The notes: generated by a model from the letters alone, not told the origin. A stretch of 64,000 bases of DNA from Vombatus ursinus (GCF_900497805.2 NW_020954630.1:5197864-5261863), one strand, 5' to 3'; counted from the first letter of the stretch, positions 22,494-33,640 are shown. Program-made: numbers and translations.

Positions 22494-22694
22494 CAGGGGT
22501 AGGGAACCTGCAACCTCCAGGCCACACGTGGCCCTCTAGGTCCTCAAGTGCGGCCCTTTGACTGAATCCAAACTTCACAGAACAAATCCCCTTAATAAAG
22601 GATTTGTTGTGTAAAACTTGGACTTAGTCAAAAGGCCACACCTGAGGACCTAGAAGGCTACATGTGGTCTTGAGTACACAGGTTCCCCACTCAG
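22494..22694. mobile_element. hAT-like palindromic mini-transposon (MITE)
   Basis: Ends CAGGGGTAGGGAACCTG and (reversed) CAGGTTCCCCACTC form terminal inverted repeats, and the halves stay nearly complementary almost to the centre (GGCCCTCTAGGTCCTCAAG against its reverse). No coding capacity. The 8-bp flanks do not obviously match. Confidence 0.75.
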
Positions 22695-22769
22695 GGGATA
22701 ATACAGTTTTCCTAAATATGATGTTATTGCTCAGATCATTTCTAGAGGTTTTTGGTTTGGTTTTGTTTG

Positions 22770-22798
22770 TTTGTTTGGTTTGGGTTTTTTTTTTTTTG
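22770..22798 (+). repeat. (GTTT)n and T-run
   Basis: GTTTGTTTG followed by a T run. Confidence 0.7.
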
Positions 22799-23014
22799 GA
22801 ATTGTCCTTAGTTCCTGAAGCACATTTCCTTTGGTACTGTCAAGGAGAACAAATCTTTATTCTCTGAAGGTGAATTTGATTTTTTGAAAGAACAAAAAAA
22901 AAGTTACTTGGACCCCAGACTAAGGAATTAGTTACCAGCAATAAAGCTAAGCAATATCATTTGGAGTGTGAAATTACCTCCAATTTATACTGTATATATC
23001 TAGTACATACAAAG

Positions 23015-23155
23015 GAGTTTGAGTGTTGTCTCTCCCATCAGAATGTAAGCTCTTAGGGGCAAGCACTGTCTTTTTGCATTTCTTGGTGTCCACAGTTCTT
23101 AGCACAAAGCCTGGCATGTAATAATAATAACTGCTAGTCGGCTGACTAAAAAGAG
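23015..23155 (+). mobile_element. L2 LINE 3' end
   Basis: GTCTCTCCCATCAGAATGTA, GCTCTTAGGGGCAAGCACTG and TTAGCACAAAGCCTGGCATG. Confidence 0.7.
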
Positions 23156-23342
23156 TTGTAGTGAGACTCTCTGCCTTATTTGGCCTATACACTGGCTTTT
23201 AAGTCAACCGTTCTGTCAACAAGCATTTATTGAGCACATTATACATGCCGGGGACTGTGCTAAGTTTCTGTGGATGCAAACAAAGGCAAGATACTGGCCC
23301 CTGCCTTCAAGAAGTTTACATTCTAAAGGTGGACATGTAGAC

Positions 23343-23529
23343 CTGAGGTGTCAAACTTGCAAGGACCCACAGGACTCCAAAGTGTGACCTGGACCAGATT
23401 AAAATATAATTGGGAAATGTTTAACAAAATAAATAAAAATACAATACAACATAAATTATGTTAATTCGATGTTTTCTCAATCAATATGCTACAGCAGGGA
23501 TCCATTTTTATTTGAGTTTGACACCACTG
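23343..23529. mobile_element. hAT-like mini-transposon (MITE)
   Basis: CTGAGGTGTCAAACTTGC at the left and its reversed partner AGTTTGACACCACTG at the right are terminal inverted repeats of the GTGTCAAACT type. The interior is AT-rich (AAAATACAATACAACATA). Flanks ATGTAGAC and ATTATAGAC may be a decayed 8-bp duplication. Confidence 0.7.
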
Positions 23530-23821
23530 AATTATAGACAACTAGGTAGATAACAAGACAGAGAGAGAGACAGACAGACAAAAAAGAAAAAAGAAAAGGG
23601 GAAAGGATTAGCAGCTGAGGGGATGAGGACAGGCTCCTGCAGAAGATGGGATTTTAACTGAGTCTTAAAGGAAGCTAGGAAAACTCAGAAGAGGAGATGA
23701 GCACGCAGAGCATTCCAGGCATGGGGGGAACAATCTATGCAAAGGCCTCGAATTGGGAGATTGAGTGTTGTGTGTGAGGAAAAGCAAGTAGGCTGGTGTA
23801 TCTAGATCATAGAGTAATTTG

Positions 23822-24062
23822 TTCCATCATTTCAGTTGTTCCAGATTCTTAGTGACCCCATTTGGGTTTTTCTTGGCAGAAATACTGGAGTGGTTAGCCA
23901 TTTTCTTCTCCAGCTCATGAGGAAACTGAGGCAAACAGGGTTAAGTGACTTGTCCAGGGTCACACAGCTGGGAAGTGTTTGAGGCCGTATTTGAACTCAG
24001 CAAGATGAATCTTCCTGACTCCAGGCTCAGCACTCTATCCACTGTGCCATCTAGCTGCCTGC
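23822..24062 (-). mobile_element. MAR1-like CORE-SINE
   Basis: CATCATTTCAGTTGTTCCAG to CCACTGTGCCATCTAGCTGC on plus. TAGAGTA flanks both sides, a possible target-site duplication within the L2. Confidence 0.9.
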
Positions 24063-24400
24063 TAGAGTATAACATGGAGGGTAGCAAAAACCTAAAACGA
24101 AGAAGGAATCAGATTGTAAAGGGCTTTACTTGCCAAAGAGGGCATTTTAGATTTGATTTTGGAGGTGATAGAGAGCTACTAGTGTTTATCAAGTGGGGGG
24201 GGGTGTGGTGTGGTCATACCTATGCCTCAGCAAAATTCCTTTGTCAACTGAGTGGAAGACTGGTTAGATTAAGAAGAAACCTAGGGCAGACAGGCCTACC
24301 GTGAGGCTCCTGCAACAGTCCAGGCAAGATGTGATGAGGACTCGAATCAGGGTGTGAGTGGAGAGAAAAGGACATTTACTGGAGGTGTTGGGAAGGAAGA

Positions 24401-26023
24401 AATGATCAACGACAAAAGATCAAGGCAGTTTCCCCAAAGAAGCCCCAAACATGTCGTAAGCAAGAACAGCATACCTAAAACAAGACTAGTGCAACCTCCC
24501 ATGAGGGCTACTTTGAAGGACAAAACTCATTTGTATGTATAAGTTCTAATGTGTTGGCTTAAAAACAGCAGCAACAAAGCCCAAACCTCGTTTCATTTCA
24601 TGGTCAATTTTCATACATCTCAGTATCTCCAACAATGCTGTCTCCTTGCAGAGCCTTTTTTTTTTTTTTTTGCTGCAATACTGATTTTTGTTGTGCTGCT
24701 GATTAGAGACTATAATTAGCTCAATTTTCTAAGCCTTGGAGCTGTAGGAAACTTATACATAAACACTGCCATGTCTAAAGTAACTAGAAGGAAAGAAGTG
24801 GACTGAATAGGAATACAAACTTTTTAAGATCACTGTTTTGGATAAATAAGTTCAGAAGCTTACTCCTCTGGGAACATGTTGGCAATTCTTTTGAATAGGG
24901 CTCTCTGTCTTTAGAAACTTTTGCCAGAAAGAAATCCATATGTACTAACTGACAGAGAGGAGATGATCTTTTAACAAACAATTCCAAGAACTGCAGTGTA
25001 TGATTATATTTCTTCACACTGAGTTCATAAAACCATTCAGCCACAATGGTATCTAAAGCTTATGTCCTCAGAGCTTAGTACATTGTGGGCACTATATAAA
25101 TGCTAAGAACAGTCAGTGGGACATTGTGATTTTTTTTTAAAGCCACTTTTAGCAGAGATAAAGGCAAAATAATTGGTTTTCCCTCTTCCCCCTACTCCAC
25201 CACAAAGTTCTTCATTCAAATACTCCAACAGCGGGAGAGATAATTCCGAAATTTACAGAAATATAAGAAGCCTGTAATTGCCACAAGTAAAATATTTACT
25301 AGTCTTACTGTTTCAGTATTTGCTTTTTTAAAAAATGCATCCATCACCGAGCCCCTGGGTTCTTAAACTGAAAATGTATTCCCTGAGATTTGATAGTTTG
25401 GTCTTCCACTGTGTTGGTGTGTCTCAATCACCAGTTAAATGGTGAGGTCCCCATCAAGACACTGAAAGGGAGCAAACTGAAATTGTACAGAAAAAATAGC
25501 CAGAGGTCAGTTCCCTAGAAGGTCATTCCTCTTTATCATTGTTTGTTCATTTTATTCTTTTATTAAGTATTTTGCTTTCAAAATCCAAAGCCTTGGACTC
25601 TTATTGAAGGGGGCCTAGGTGGTCTCCACACTAGAATGTTTCATTTGTAGACAAAGAGGGAGAAACCCCTGGAAGAATGAGAGCCTGGAATTACCCTCTT
25701 CAGCTGGACTGCCATCTATCTACTGAAGAGAGAAAGTGATCAGTGCATTGAACACATACATCAAATGTGCTATGCTCTGAAGTCACTTCCCAACTTGGAG
25801 TTTCCAGAATGTTTTGAGCAATGACAATGTCATCAGAAGATGTGTATAATGTATTCCTACGGTGATTCCTCTGAAAGGCATAGGGTTTAGACCTTTGAGC
25901 TAACTGGTGTTGCTATCCCCCTGCTCAAGGAAATTTAACAGTAGAGGTCAGCACCTTCTAGGTAACTTAAGAATTATAGAGAGTTGCCTAAGATACTGAG
26001 AGTTTAAGTAAAAATGATAATAA
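24401..26023. other. Non-coding, nearly repeat-free stretch
   Basis: About 1.6 kb with only a T-run (24657-24672) and a short L2-end-like phrase (25060-25115). No open frame is convincing. It could contain conserved non-coding DNA. Confidence 0.4.
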
Positions 26024-26039
26024 TGCTGCTGCTGCTGAA

Positions 26040-26074
<35 letters not shown>
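26024..26074 (+). repeat. (GCT)n(GAT)n microsatellite
   Basis: Four GCT units then about a dozen GAT units. Confidence 0.95.
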
Positions 26075-26075
26075 C

Positions 26076-26302
26076 AGTGTTTCTATATTGCCTACCATGT
26101 TCCAGGCTCTGTGCTAAGCACTTTACAAATGTTACTTCATTTGGTCCTCACAACAACCCTGGGAGGTAGGTACTGTTATTATCCCCATTTTTACTTGGAA
26201 TGATGAAACTGAGACAAATCGAGTTTGTGACTTGTCCATAGTGATACAGCTAGTAAGTGTGTGAGGATAGATTTGACCTCAGGTCTTGTGACTCCCAGTT
26301 CC
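26076..26302 (-). repeat. MIR/THER1-type SINE
   Basis: CTACCATGTTCCAGGCTCTG, CTCACAACAACCCTGGGAGG and TACAGCTAGTAAGTGTGTGA on plus. Confidence 0.8.
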
Positions 26303-26327
26303 TTGCCTGAGGTCACAAGCCAATGTA

Positions 26328-26392
26328 TCAATCAGTCAGTAAACATTTATGAAGTGTCTACTATGTAACAGGCACTGTACTAATGTTTCAGA
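26328..26392 (-). repeat. L2 LINE 3'-end fragment
   Basis: CAGTCAGTAAACATTTATGA and TCTACTATGTAACAGGCACT. SINE-like head sequence follows it, so it may sit in a second MIR. Confidence 0.6.
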
Positions 26393-26639
26393 CGTAGGAC
26401 GTTAATCCAGGTGCTCCTGGTTTCCAGGCCAGCTCTTTATCCCCTATTCCACCCTAGTATATTTGTTATGAAATTAATCATATGTCAGACTTTCACAGGA
26501 TATTGTCTACAGGGTAATTCTGCTATCTAAGAAAAAATAAACTGTTTTAACAATAACACAAAAATTACAAGCAATTCCTCTGCTTTGAAGTAGATTCTCT
26601 TCCTACTGGGAGAGCTAAATGTAGAAATCCCAGCACTTT

Positions 26640-26868
26640 TTCTCAGTGGCTATGAGAAGAGCCAGATAAGGATATGTTTTGCAAAATGTTTCACATACAT
26701 TATCTCATTTGAGCCTAACACAAACCTTCTGAGGTTTATGCTATTATTGTTACGTCTATTTTACAAATGTGGCCAAGAGAGGTTAAGTGATTTTTCCAGG
26801 TCTTTCCATCTGCTGATTTTTGGAGGCAAAATTTGCTCCCCAGTCTCCCTGATGTCCAGTACTGGTTA
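26640..26868 (-). repeat. MIR-type SINE
   Basis: TACATTATCTCATTTGAGCC, ATTTTACAAATGTGGCCAAG and AGGTTAAGTGATTTTTCC on plus. Confidence 0.7.
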
Positions 26869-27006
26869 ACATAGACATTTTTAAGACCACAAAACTGCCT
26901 ACTTTGATTACTCTGCCTGGATATGAACTGTCTTAACTTGCCCACCCAGTTCACTTATCCTCAACTTTCTATATATTGCAAAGTAGCTCAAACAATACTC
27001 TGGTTA

Positions 27007-27105
27007 AAAAGAAAAAAAAAAGGAGGGAGGGGGTGAGAGACGAAGGGAAAGAGAGAGAGGAAGGGAGAGGGGGAGGGAAGAGAGAGAGAGAGAGAAACAC
27101 ACTCC
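27007..27105 (+). repeat. Purine (GA/GGGA)n tract
   Basis: About 95 bases almost without pyrimidine on the plus strand, ending in (GA)n. Confidence 0.9.
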
Positions 27106-27432
27106 AAGTATTGATTTATTGCCACTGAGCATGCTTCTTTTTTAAAAATAGATCTTTTTATTCCTTTTTCTCGCCTCTTGTTTACCAGGCCTTTGAGCAG
27201 AAGGGCTCCCCACTGTGGCTTGAGCACAATGCTTACTTCTTTGTGTAAAGAGCACTAGATATAGAAGCAAAACTAGGGGATGTGTGAGGCAGTCCTAATG
27301 CCTAACTTCAGAATACTTCTGTTCTGCCTGTAGTGATTTTCTCAGGGACATTTCAGTTCTATGACTTATCTGTGCAGTATTTATACATAGTGGTTTATTT
27401 ATATAGTTTTGAGACCAAAAAATAAATATTAT

Positions 27433-27532
27433 GGAAGAAAAAGAAGGGAGGAAAAAGAGAGAAAGGAAGGAAGGAAGGAGGGAGGGAGAGAAGAAAGGAA
27501 GGATAGAAGGATGGAAGGAATGAAGGAAGGAA
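27433..27532 (+). repeat. Purine (GAAG)n tract
   Basis: GGAAGGAAGGAAGGAGGGAG-type units over about 100 bases, only 330 bases from the previous purine tract. Confidence 0.9.
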
Positions 27533-27984
27533 ATCTCTGTGGTTGTTCTCGGGTTCTTTTTTTTATTAGAGCCACATATAAATAATTTCTAAAGAGTTGT
27601 ACCAAACTATTAGTTCTCATAGCAGTTAATTAACAATTAGGTTTTGGAATATTTGGGGCATATCCCTAATGTTACTCTGCAAACCTAGGTTTCTCTCCTG
27701 TAATCCATCCAGAAACAGAGCACACCTGCTTCCTCTCATGCCATCAGATGCAATCAGTTCTTTGCAACCCTGGCTGACTCAGGGCTACCCTTACATCCTG
27801 GCACCAAGTACAGCCCCAGGAAGAAGTAGAAAGGAACCCACAGAGTAAACAATTACTGTCTCAGGACCAGGTTCCCTTCTGTGTTCTGATTTTTGTGGCC
27901 ATTATCCTTATTCCTTTTAGATTTTGAAATTATGCTCATAATGACCCCTGAAACTTGATTGTTCATTCGGTCAGTATTTGAGGA
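27533..27984. other. Non-coding stretch
   Basis: No recognised feature. Confidence 0.4.
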
Positions 27985-28232
27985 AGATACACAGCACAGT
28001 GGATAGTGATCTGGGCCTGAAGTCAGGAAGAACTGAATTCAAGTGTGACTTTACTAGCTGTGGGACCCAGGGCATGTCATTTAGCCCTTGTTTTCCTCAG
28101 TTTCCTCAGCTGTAAAATGGAAATAATAATAGCACTATCCTCTCAGGACTGTTGTGAGGATCAAATGAGATAATATTTGTAAAGTGCTTAGCATAGTGCT
28201 TGATAGTTAATAGGTGCTTAATATACCTATTG
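27985..28232 (+). repeat. THER1/MIR-type SINE
   Basis: Full copy: CACAGCACAGTGGATAGTG head, ACTGAATTCAAGTGTGACT, GACTGTTGTGAGGATCAAAT and TAATAGGTGCTTAATA. A (TGATGATT)-like tail follows to 28275. Confidence 0.85.
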
Positions 28233-28284
28233 ATGATTGATGATGACTGATGATTAATAGTTAATGATTAATACACTTGTGTTC

Positions 28285-28990
28285 TTCCTTCATTGTGAAA
28301 GACACTAGGGAATATGGAAAGCTAGCTTAAACATGGTCTTAGACTTTGAGAGGCTTACAATCTAGGTAAGAAAAGCATGAAAGTCACTATAACATGAGGC
28401 AGTATATGTGAAAAGCACCATTAAGTGCTACAAACAAAATGCTATAGGAGTTCAGAAGACAGGTGATCACTTTGGGCTGGGATCACCCAGGAAGGAATAT
28501 TTGAAGTGGGCCTTGAAGGACAGGTTAAGAAAAATTAATGGGTGGAAAAATCATGTACATGGAAACATTGCTAGCATTGGAAATGGAAGAAACAGCCTGA
28601 GGAACAATATAGAAATGGGCAAGTATAAGGTGTATCTGAGAAGGGCAGCTAGGTGGCCCAGTGGATAGAGTGTGGGTCTGGAGTCAGGAAGACTCATTTT
28701 CCTGAGTTCAAATCTGGCCTCAGACACTTAAGAACTGTGTGATCCTGGGCCCAAGGTGAACCATTTAGACGACATTCTCAAGAACTTAAATGCTGAGTTA
28801 AGGCGTCTAATGGGAAAGCATTGGAAGTTTTTGATCAAGGGGAGTTTGAGGGTGGGAGAAATGATCACATTTGTGCTGTAGGAGGATAAATCTGGCAGCA
28901 TCTTACAGGATAGATTGCAGTGGGAGGAAGACTGCAAAGAATCAGACTGTTGCATAAGACGATAAGAGCTTGATAACGGTGGCAGCAGGA
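28285..28990 (-). mobile_element. L2 LINE 3' region split by a SINE
   Basis: TTGAGAGGCTTACAATCTAG, GAGTTCAGAAGACAGGTGAT, TGAAGTGGGCCTTGAAGGAC and, after the SINE, GGATAAATCTGGCAGCATCT follow the L2 complement order. Confidence 0.6.
28643..28750 (+). mobile_element. MAR1/WSINE-type SINE, head only
   Basis: GGGCAGCTAGGTGGCCCAGT through GAGTTCAAATCTGGCCTCAG to GTGTGATCCTGGGC, then an abrupt end. The 5' end is intact and the 3' half is missing, the reverse of usual 5' truncation. Confidence 0.8.
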
Positions 28991-29577
28991 AGAAAAGACA
29001 CTATTCTTTTCCCACCTAAACTGACTTGTCTGCATTTCAGAGCCTCATACTGCTTCTAAGGGCCGTCTAGAAAGTGCCCAGTTTCTGTCTTGACCTTATG
29101 ACTTTCAGACTGTTGGAGTTCTTTTGTCTGTTAAAATTGTAATCTCTCTGACCTTTTCTTGGACTCCCTGGTTTTCTAAACCACAGGCCTGTTCTGATTT
29201 GGCAACCATTAGAATATCAACTCTTAGCTTGTTTGTCTTAACTGATGCCTGGCCACTCAAGCTCCAGTCTCCTCTGATCATCTCTGCCTGACTATTGCCC
29301 ACTACTCAACATGGTGCCTAAACTTTTGAGGTCAACAATGTGAAGTACAGACCAGTCATGAGTGCCATTGTCAGGGGATGAATGTTAGACTACACGGAAC
29401 ATGGATTTCATCCAGTACAACTTTGCTTGTGTTATTATGAAAAATCATCTCAAAATAATTACTATTGTGGCATGCATGTATCAATAATGAGCTCAAATGT
29501 ATTGTCATAAAACACCCCCCTTGTACTGTAAGATACTCTCATTTAAAATCAGTGCATATTAGGGCTTATAGGTATTA
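28991..29577. other. Non-coding stretch
   Basis: No recognised feature. Confidence 0.4.
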
Positions 29578-29762
29578 GAGATCATCGTGGTATAAGGGAT
29601 AGAGCACTGGACCTGGAGTTGGGAAGTTCTGAATTCAAATCTCAAGTCAGATATTGCCAGCTATGTGACCCTGGGCAAGTCATTTCCTCTTTGTGTTTTT
29701 TCATGAGAAGATTAGGTTCAAAGTCTTCTCAGGTCCTTTTCAGATCTAAATCTACAATCCTA
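29578..29762 (+). repeat. MIR3/THER2-type SINE
   Basis: CGTGGTATAAGGGATAGAGC head, GCTATGTGACCCTGGGCAAG and TCAGGTCCTTTTCAGATCTA tail. Followed by a minus MIR remnant to about 29885. Confidence 0.8.
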
Positions 29763-30354
29763 ATCCAAACTCCTCTTTTTTGGTAGAGTTAAGAAAGCAG
29801 AGGCTAAGCAATGCCTAAAGTTGCATGGTTAATTAGTGGACCACCCAACAGCAGTACAAATCTTGTGCTTTTCCTACCTGACAACAGTCCCTTTCCTTGC
29901 TCTTACATGCAAACCTAGGGAAAACATTTTTCTATCATGTCATGCTACTTCTATCTTAGGTTAGAGTTTCAGCTAAGAACTGACTCCAAATCAGACCCTT
30001 CTTTACTGTATGGTTCTTGTCTTCAAGGGATATAATCCAATTCAATTCAATTCCACAAGCATTTATTAAGGTACTGTCCATATGAAGAATCAAACAGTTC
30101 TAGAATAGTAGATACCATTCAGCTTTGTTTGGAGGCAAACATTGTTAAAGCTATTGGAGGTATGCCACACTCATTGTTTGAATTTCAAAGCTAATATTTT
30201 AAGATCTAAGAGGTCCTTCATTCAAATTTACAGAAGCATGCTTTATGGAGCTGATGGTATTGAATGCCAATTGAAGCAGTTACACTCCTAATGATAGTGA
30301 GATCTCTGAATATTAGTTATAATATTGGAACAGTCTTTGCTAATTCATTCCTCT

Positions 30355-30545
30355 ACCTTTAAAAAGAGTGAAACCTAATGCATTGTTGGTGGAGTTCTGA
30401 ACTGATCCAAACATTCTGGGAAGCAATTTGGAATATGCCCACAGGGCTAAAAAACTGTGCATACCCTTTAATCCAGCAATACCACTGCTAGGTCTATATC
30501 CCAAAAACATCAAAAAAAATAAAAGGGAAAAGAACCCATAATTGT
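30355..30545 (+). mobile_element. Marsupial L1 ORF2-end fragment
   Basis: TAATGCATTGTTGGTGGAGT, CCAAACATTCTGGGAAGCAA and CACTGCTAGGTCTATATCCC match the region near the end of marsupial L1. Truncated at both ends. Confidence 0.7.
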
Positions 30546-31034
30546 AGGTCTCAGCTATATCATAAATTCTTAGAGGACAGGGGCCCAACCTTTTACCTCT
30601 TTGCATCTCCAGTCCTCAACATATTGCTATATACAGTTTAGTTATTCCTTCCAAATTGCAGGGATTAAAGGCACAGTATGCCACCACCACCCCATCTGGA
30701 AAATCCACATAAAATTTTTTGGCCCTCCCTTCACACCAGAGAAGAAGTCTAAATTATTATGGTATTAAAAGATAAAAGCTGTTATTATACAATAGTCTAC
30801 ATATATTTTATGCACTTCTGAATTTCTAAACTTTATTTGTGTGTCATCTGCTAGCCTTCACATGTCATCTGCTGCTTTTGCAAAACTCCAAAAAAAATTC
30901 TCGTTTCATTTCTTAATGCCAACCTACAATATACAGAAACTGTGATGGGGAAAGTTGTGATGTGGAAGGGATAATTGTATTGAGAATACATGTGCTACAT
31001 ATTTGTTGTTACAGCTGCTGTTGAGAAATTGCAT

Positions 31035-31225
31035 AGTAGAAAAGAGCCCAATTCGGGAACGAGGTCTGGGGTTGAAATCTCATCTCTGCCACTTACCACA
31101 TGAGTGATCTTAGGCAACTCATTCAATCTTCTTGGTCTCAGTTTCCTCCACTGTCAAATGAGGGATCTGGACAAAGTGGCTTCTCAAGTCACTTGAAACT
31201 CCAGACCCAGAATCCTATAAAAACA
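31035..31225 (+). repeat. MIR3/THER2-type SINE
   Basis: GGGTTGAAATCTCATCTCTG, CACTTACCACATGAGTGATC and GGTCTCAGTTTCCTCCACTG. Confidence 0.75.
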
Positions 31226-32431
31226 TCTTTCTGGTCCCTTGTAGTCCTAGATCTTCTTTGTCAAGTAGCAAACAACAAAGGTGATTCCCTGTTTAACTTT
31301 CTGTGCAGAAATGGAAAGAGTCAAGAACAGGGAGGAGGTGGCAACATAATGAATTAATATTCATTAAACTGAAATGCACAGTAGGTTCTTATGTTTGCTA
31401 TGAACAAAAATAATTATTGGCTCATTATGCAGAGAGCTTATTTTAATTTAAAAATGATTATTACTGTTGGACATTTATTAAACTTTGGCAATGAACTAGC
31501 ATCTTTGGAAAGTAGAAGAGACAGAGCCCTTCTTCTTCCAGAGCCTATATCCCCTCAAAGGAAAAAAAAAAACACAATGCAACTTCTGGAATGAGAGCTC
31601 TGGCATAGAAAGTCATTGCTTATGGGAATGATGACAAGGATTCTCTTGTAATGTTGTTTATCCTCACTTTCTCCAGAGCAATTTTTTTCATTTGTTTCTC
31701 CCTGCCAGACTGAAATATGCCCCCTGGAAAATATGGCTAATCCTTCAGTATTCTTTGGAAGTTATCTAGGTTCTTGATCATTGCACTAAATATTTCATAG
31801 TTTATATGCTGTAAGTTGGGGAAGAAGAGATTGCATCTTTGAGCCATGAAGCTGAAGAACGATACTTATAACTGCAACTTAAGAAAGGAAAAAAGGAGGT
31901 AGTTTTCCCAAGTGATGGGGGGAAAGGAGACCAGTGACTGCTTTGTGAGCTAACATAACTCATTCCTTCTCTGACTTGCTTTATTCCATATATAATCTTC
32001 GCAAGCCTTGGGGTATCTGTGAGCACAGTGGTGTTTTAATATTTGTTCCCTGGCTTTTGCAAGTCATGGTTATTTACCATGAGCACAGAAGTTTGGGATC
32101 CTCAGAGGGCCTGGCGGGCAACATGCCATGCAGTCTGAACATCCAGCAAACACAGGACATTAGAACCTGTCCTAGGTCAAAGCATTCTGGCTCACTTATT
32201 CAGTTGTGTTTGTTTGCTTTTACAATTTTGTTTTGTCTTTTTGCCTTGAAGGGAGATGACCTTAAGATATGAGAAAAAAAGAAAGGTTAAAAAAAACAAA
32301 ACACTTCCCTTCAGGTCAGCAAAATATTGGTAAGATTTTTCAAGGCAACGATTCCCAGTATAGTGGTTGGGAAGGCTCTTCAGGCCTTTTCAGGTTAGTT
32401 GGCACATATTCCATCTCCAGGACTAGCCTAC
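31226..32431. other. Non-coding stretch
   Basis: About 1.2 kb without a recognised repeat. Short open frames only. Confidence 0.4.
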
Positions 32432-32740
32432 ATTGTATGGCATCTAGGTGGCTCAGGGAAAAGAGCACAAGCCTTGAAGTCAAGAAGACCTGAGTTTGAA
32501 TCTTGCCACTTTATGGTCCTGCAGTGTCCTTCTCCTTAGCAAACACAGTCTCTCTTTGAGTTATCCAAAGAGGGTAGGGAGGAATACTCTACCTAACTTT
32601 GTGACATTGGCCAGATCACTTAACCTCTCTAAGTCTCAGTTTCCTCATCTTTGAAATGGGAATATAAATAATATGTAACTCACAGAGATGTGAGGATCAG
32701 ATCAGTTAATACATTTAAAGTGTTACATAAATGCTAGATA
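32432..32740 (+). repeat. THER1/MIR-type SINE with internal extra segment
   Basis: CATCTAGGTGGCTCAGGGAA head and GAGTTTGAATCTTGCCAC, then about 85 extra bases (32509-32594), then TTTGTGACATTGGCCAGATC and the tail to ACATAAATGCTAGATA. Confidence 0.75.
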
Positions 32741-32777
32741 CCAACACCACCACCATGACCATCATCATCATCATCAT
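32741..32777 (+). repeat. (CCA)n(CAT)n microsatellite
   Basis: Follows the THER1 tail directly. Confidence 0.9.
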
Positions 32778-32794
32778 TTTCTTAAGGGACCCAA

Positions 32795-33640
32795 GCAGGG
32801 GACATGGCAGTGTTCCTCATTACCTAATACCTGAACTAATGCAGTAGCCTAATTGTTGGTCTGCCTGTCATAAGTCTCTCCCCACTCTAGTCTATCCTCC
32901 ACTCCCCTATCAAAGTGATTATTTTAAAGTAGAGATCTAACCATATTACTACCCTACTCAATAAATTCCAATGGTTCCCTTTCATTTCTAGGATCAAAAG
33001 TAAAATCCTCTATTTGTCTTTCAAAACCCTTCATAATCCATACCTCTCCCCTAACTTCACCTCCAAAAAATAATTTCAGTCATCTATTCATTCATTCATT
33101 CATTCACTTTTGCAAGCCAATCAGGATTAAGTGACTTGCCTAGGGTCACACAGTCCTGTCTGAGGCAGGATATGAACTTAGGTCCTCCTCACCCCAGGGC
33201 TGGTGCTTAAAAAAATGCTTGTTTCCTTCCTTCCTTCCTTCCTTCTGACACTCCTCTATATACTTATCAGCCCAGATCCTCTTTGCTCTTCCTCAACCAA
33301 GACATTCTATCTCCTACCTTATTGGCTGTTTCCCATACTTGGGCTATCCCTTCTTCTCTCTGCTTCCTGGCTTCCTTGGCTTCCTTCATGTCCCAACTAA
33401 CACCCAACCTTCTGAGGGAGTCTTTCTTGATCACTTTTAATTCTTCCCTCTACTGATTATATCCAACTTATCTTGTAAATAACTTGTTTGTTCATAATTG
33501 TTTACATGTTGTCTTTCCCACTATACTGAGACCTCCTTGAGGGTAAGGATGGCCTTCTGCCTTTCTTTGAATCCTCAGAGCTTAGCACATAGTAGGCTCT
33601 TAATAAATGTTAATTGGTTAGTTGACTGACATGGCCACTT
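32795..33640 (+). mobile_element. L2 LINE 3' region, interrupted
   Basis: GTAGCCTAATTGTTGGTCTG, AATTCCAATGGTTCCCTTTC and AAAACCCTTCATAATCCA, then after a SINE CTTCCTGGCTTCCTTGGCTT and AGAGCTTAGCACATAGTAGG to AATAAATGTTAATTGG. Encodes only decayed ORF2 C-terminus (such as SASWLPWLPS). Confidence 0.85.
33105..33212 (-). mobile_element. WSINE1-type SINE, internally deleted
   Basis: CAATCAGGATTAAGTGACTT, CCTAGGGTCACACAG and GGTCCTCCTCACCCCAGGGC on plus. Short deletions in the middle. A (TTCC)n run follows at 33223-33245. Confidence 0.75.

Larger units (their letters stand above)
23215..24400 (-). mobile_element. L2 LINE 3' region, interrupted twice
   Basis: AAGCATTTATTGAGCACATT, then GGACTGTGCTAAGTTTCTGT (3' end), then ORF2-end complement with GCATTCCAGGCATGGGGGGA and GGGCTTTACTTGCCAAAGAG. 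A hAT-like MITE and a MAR1 are inserted. About 700 bases of L2 remain, the longest in the window. Confidence 0.75.

Noticed and set aside
23215-24400. Possible endogenous retrovirus or LTR element from the long repeat-like block
   Set aside because: The order of motifs matches an L2 LINE end with inserted SINE and MITE. I recognise no LTR, primer-binding site or retroviral gene anywhere in the window.
28231-28275. Short TGATGATT repeats as a possible CRISPR-like or satellite array
   Set aside because: A microsatellite grown from a SINE tail; eukaryotic context, no spacers.
33203-33400. 65-codon plus-strand open frame
   Set aside because: It covers the decayed end of L2 ORF2 (SASWLPWLPS-type residues), not a host gene.
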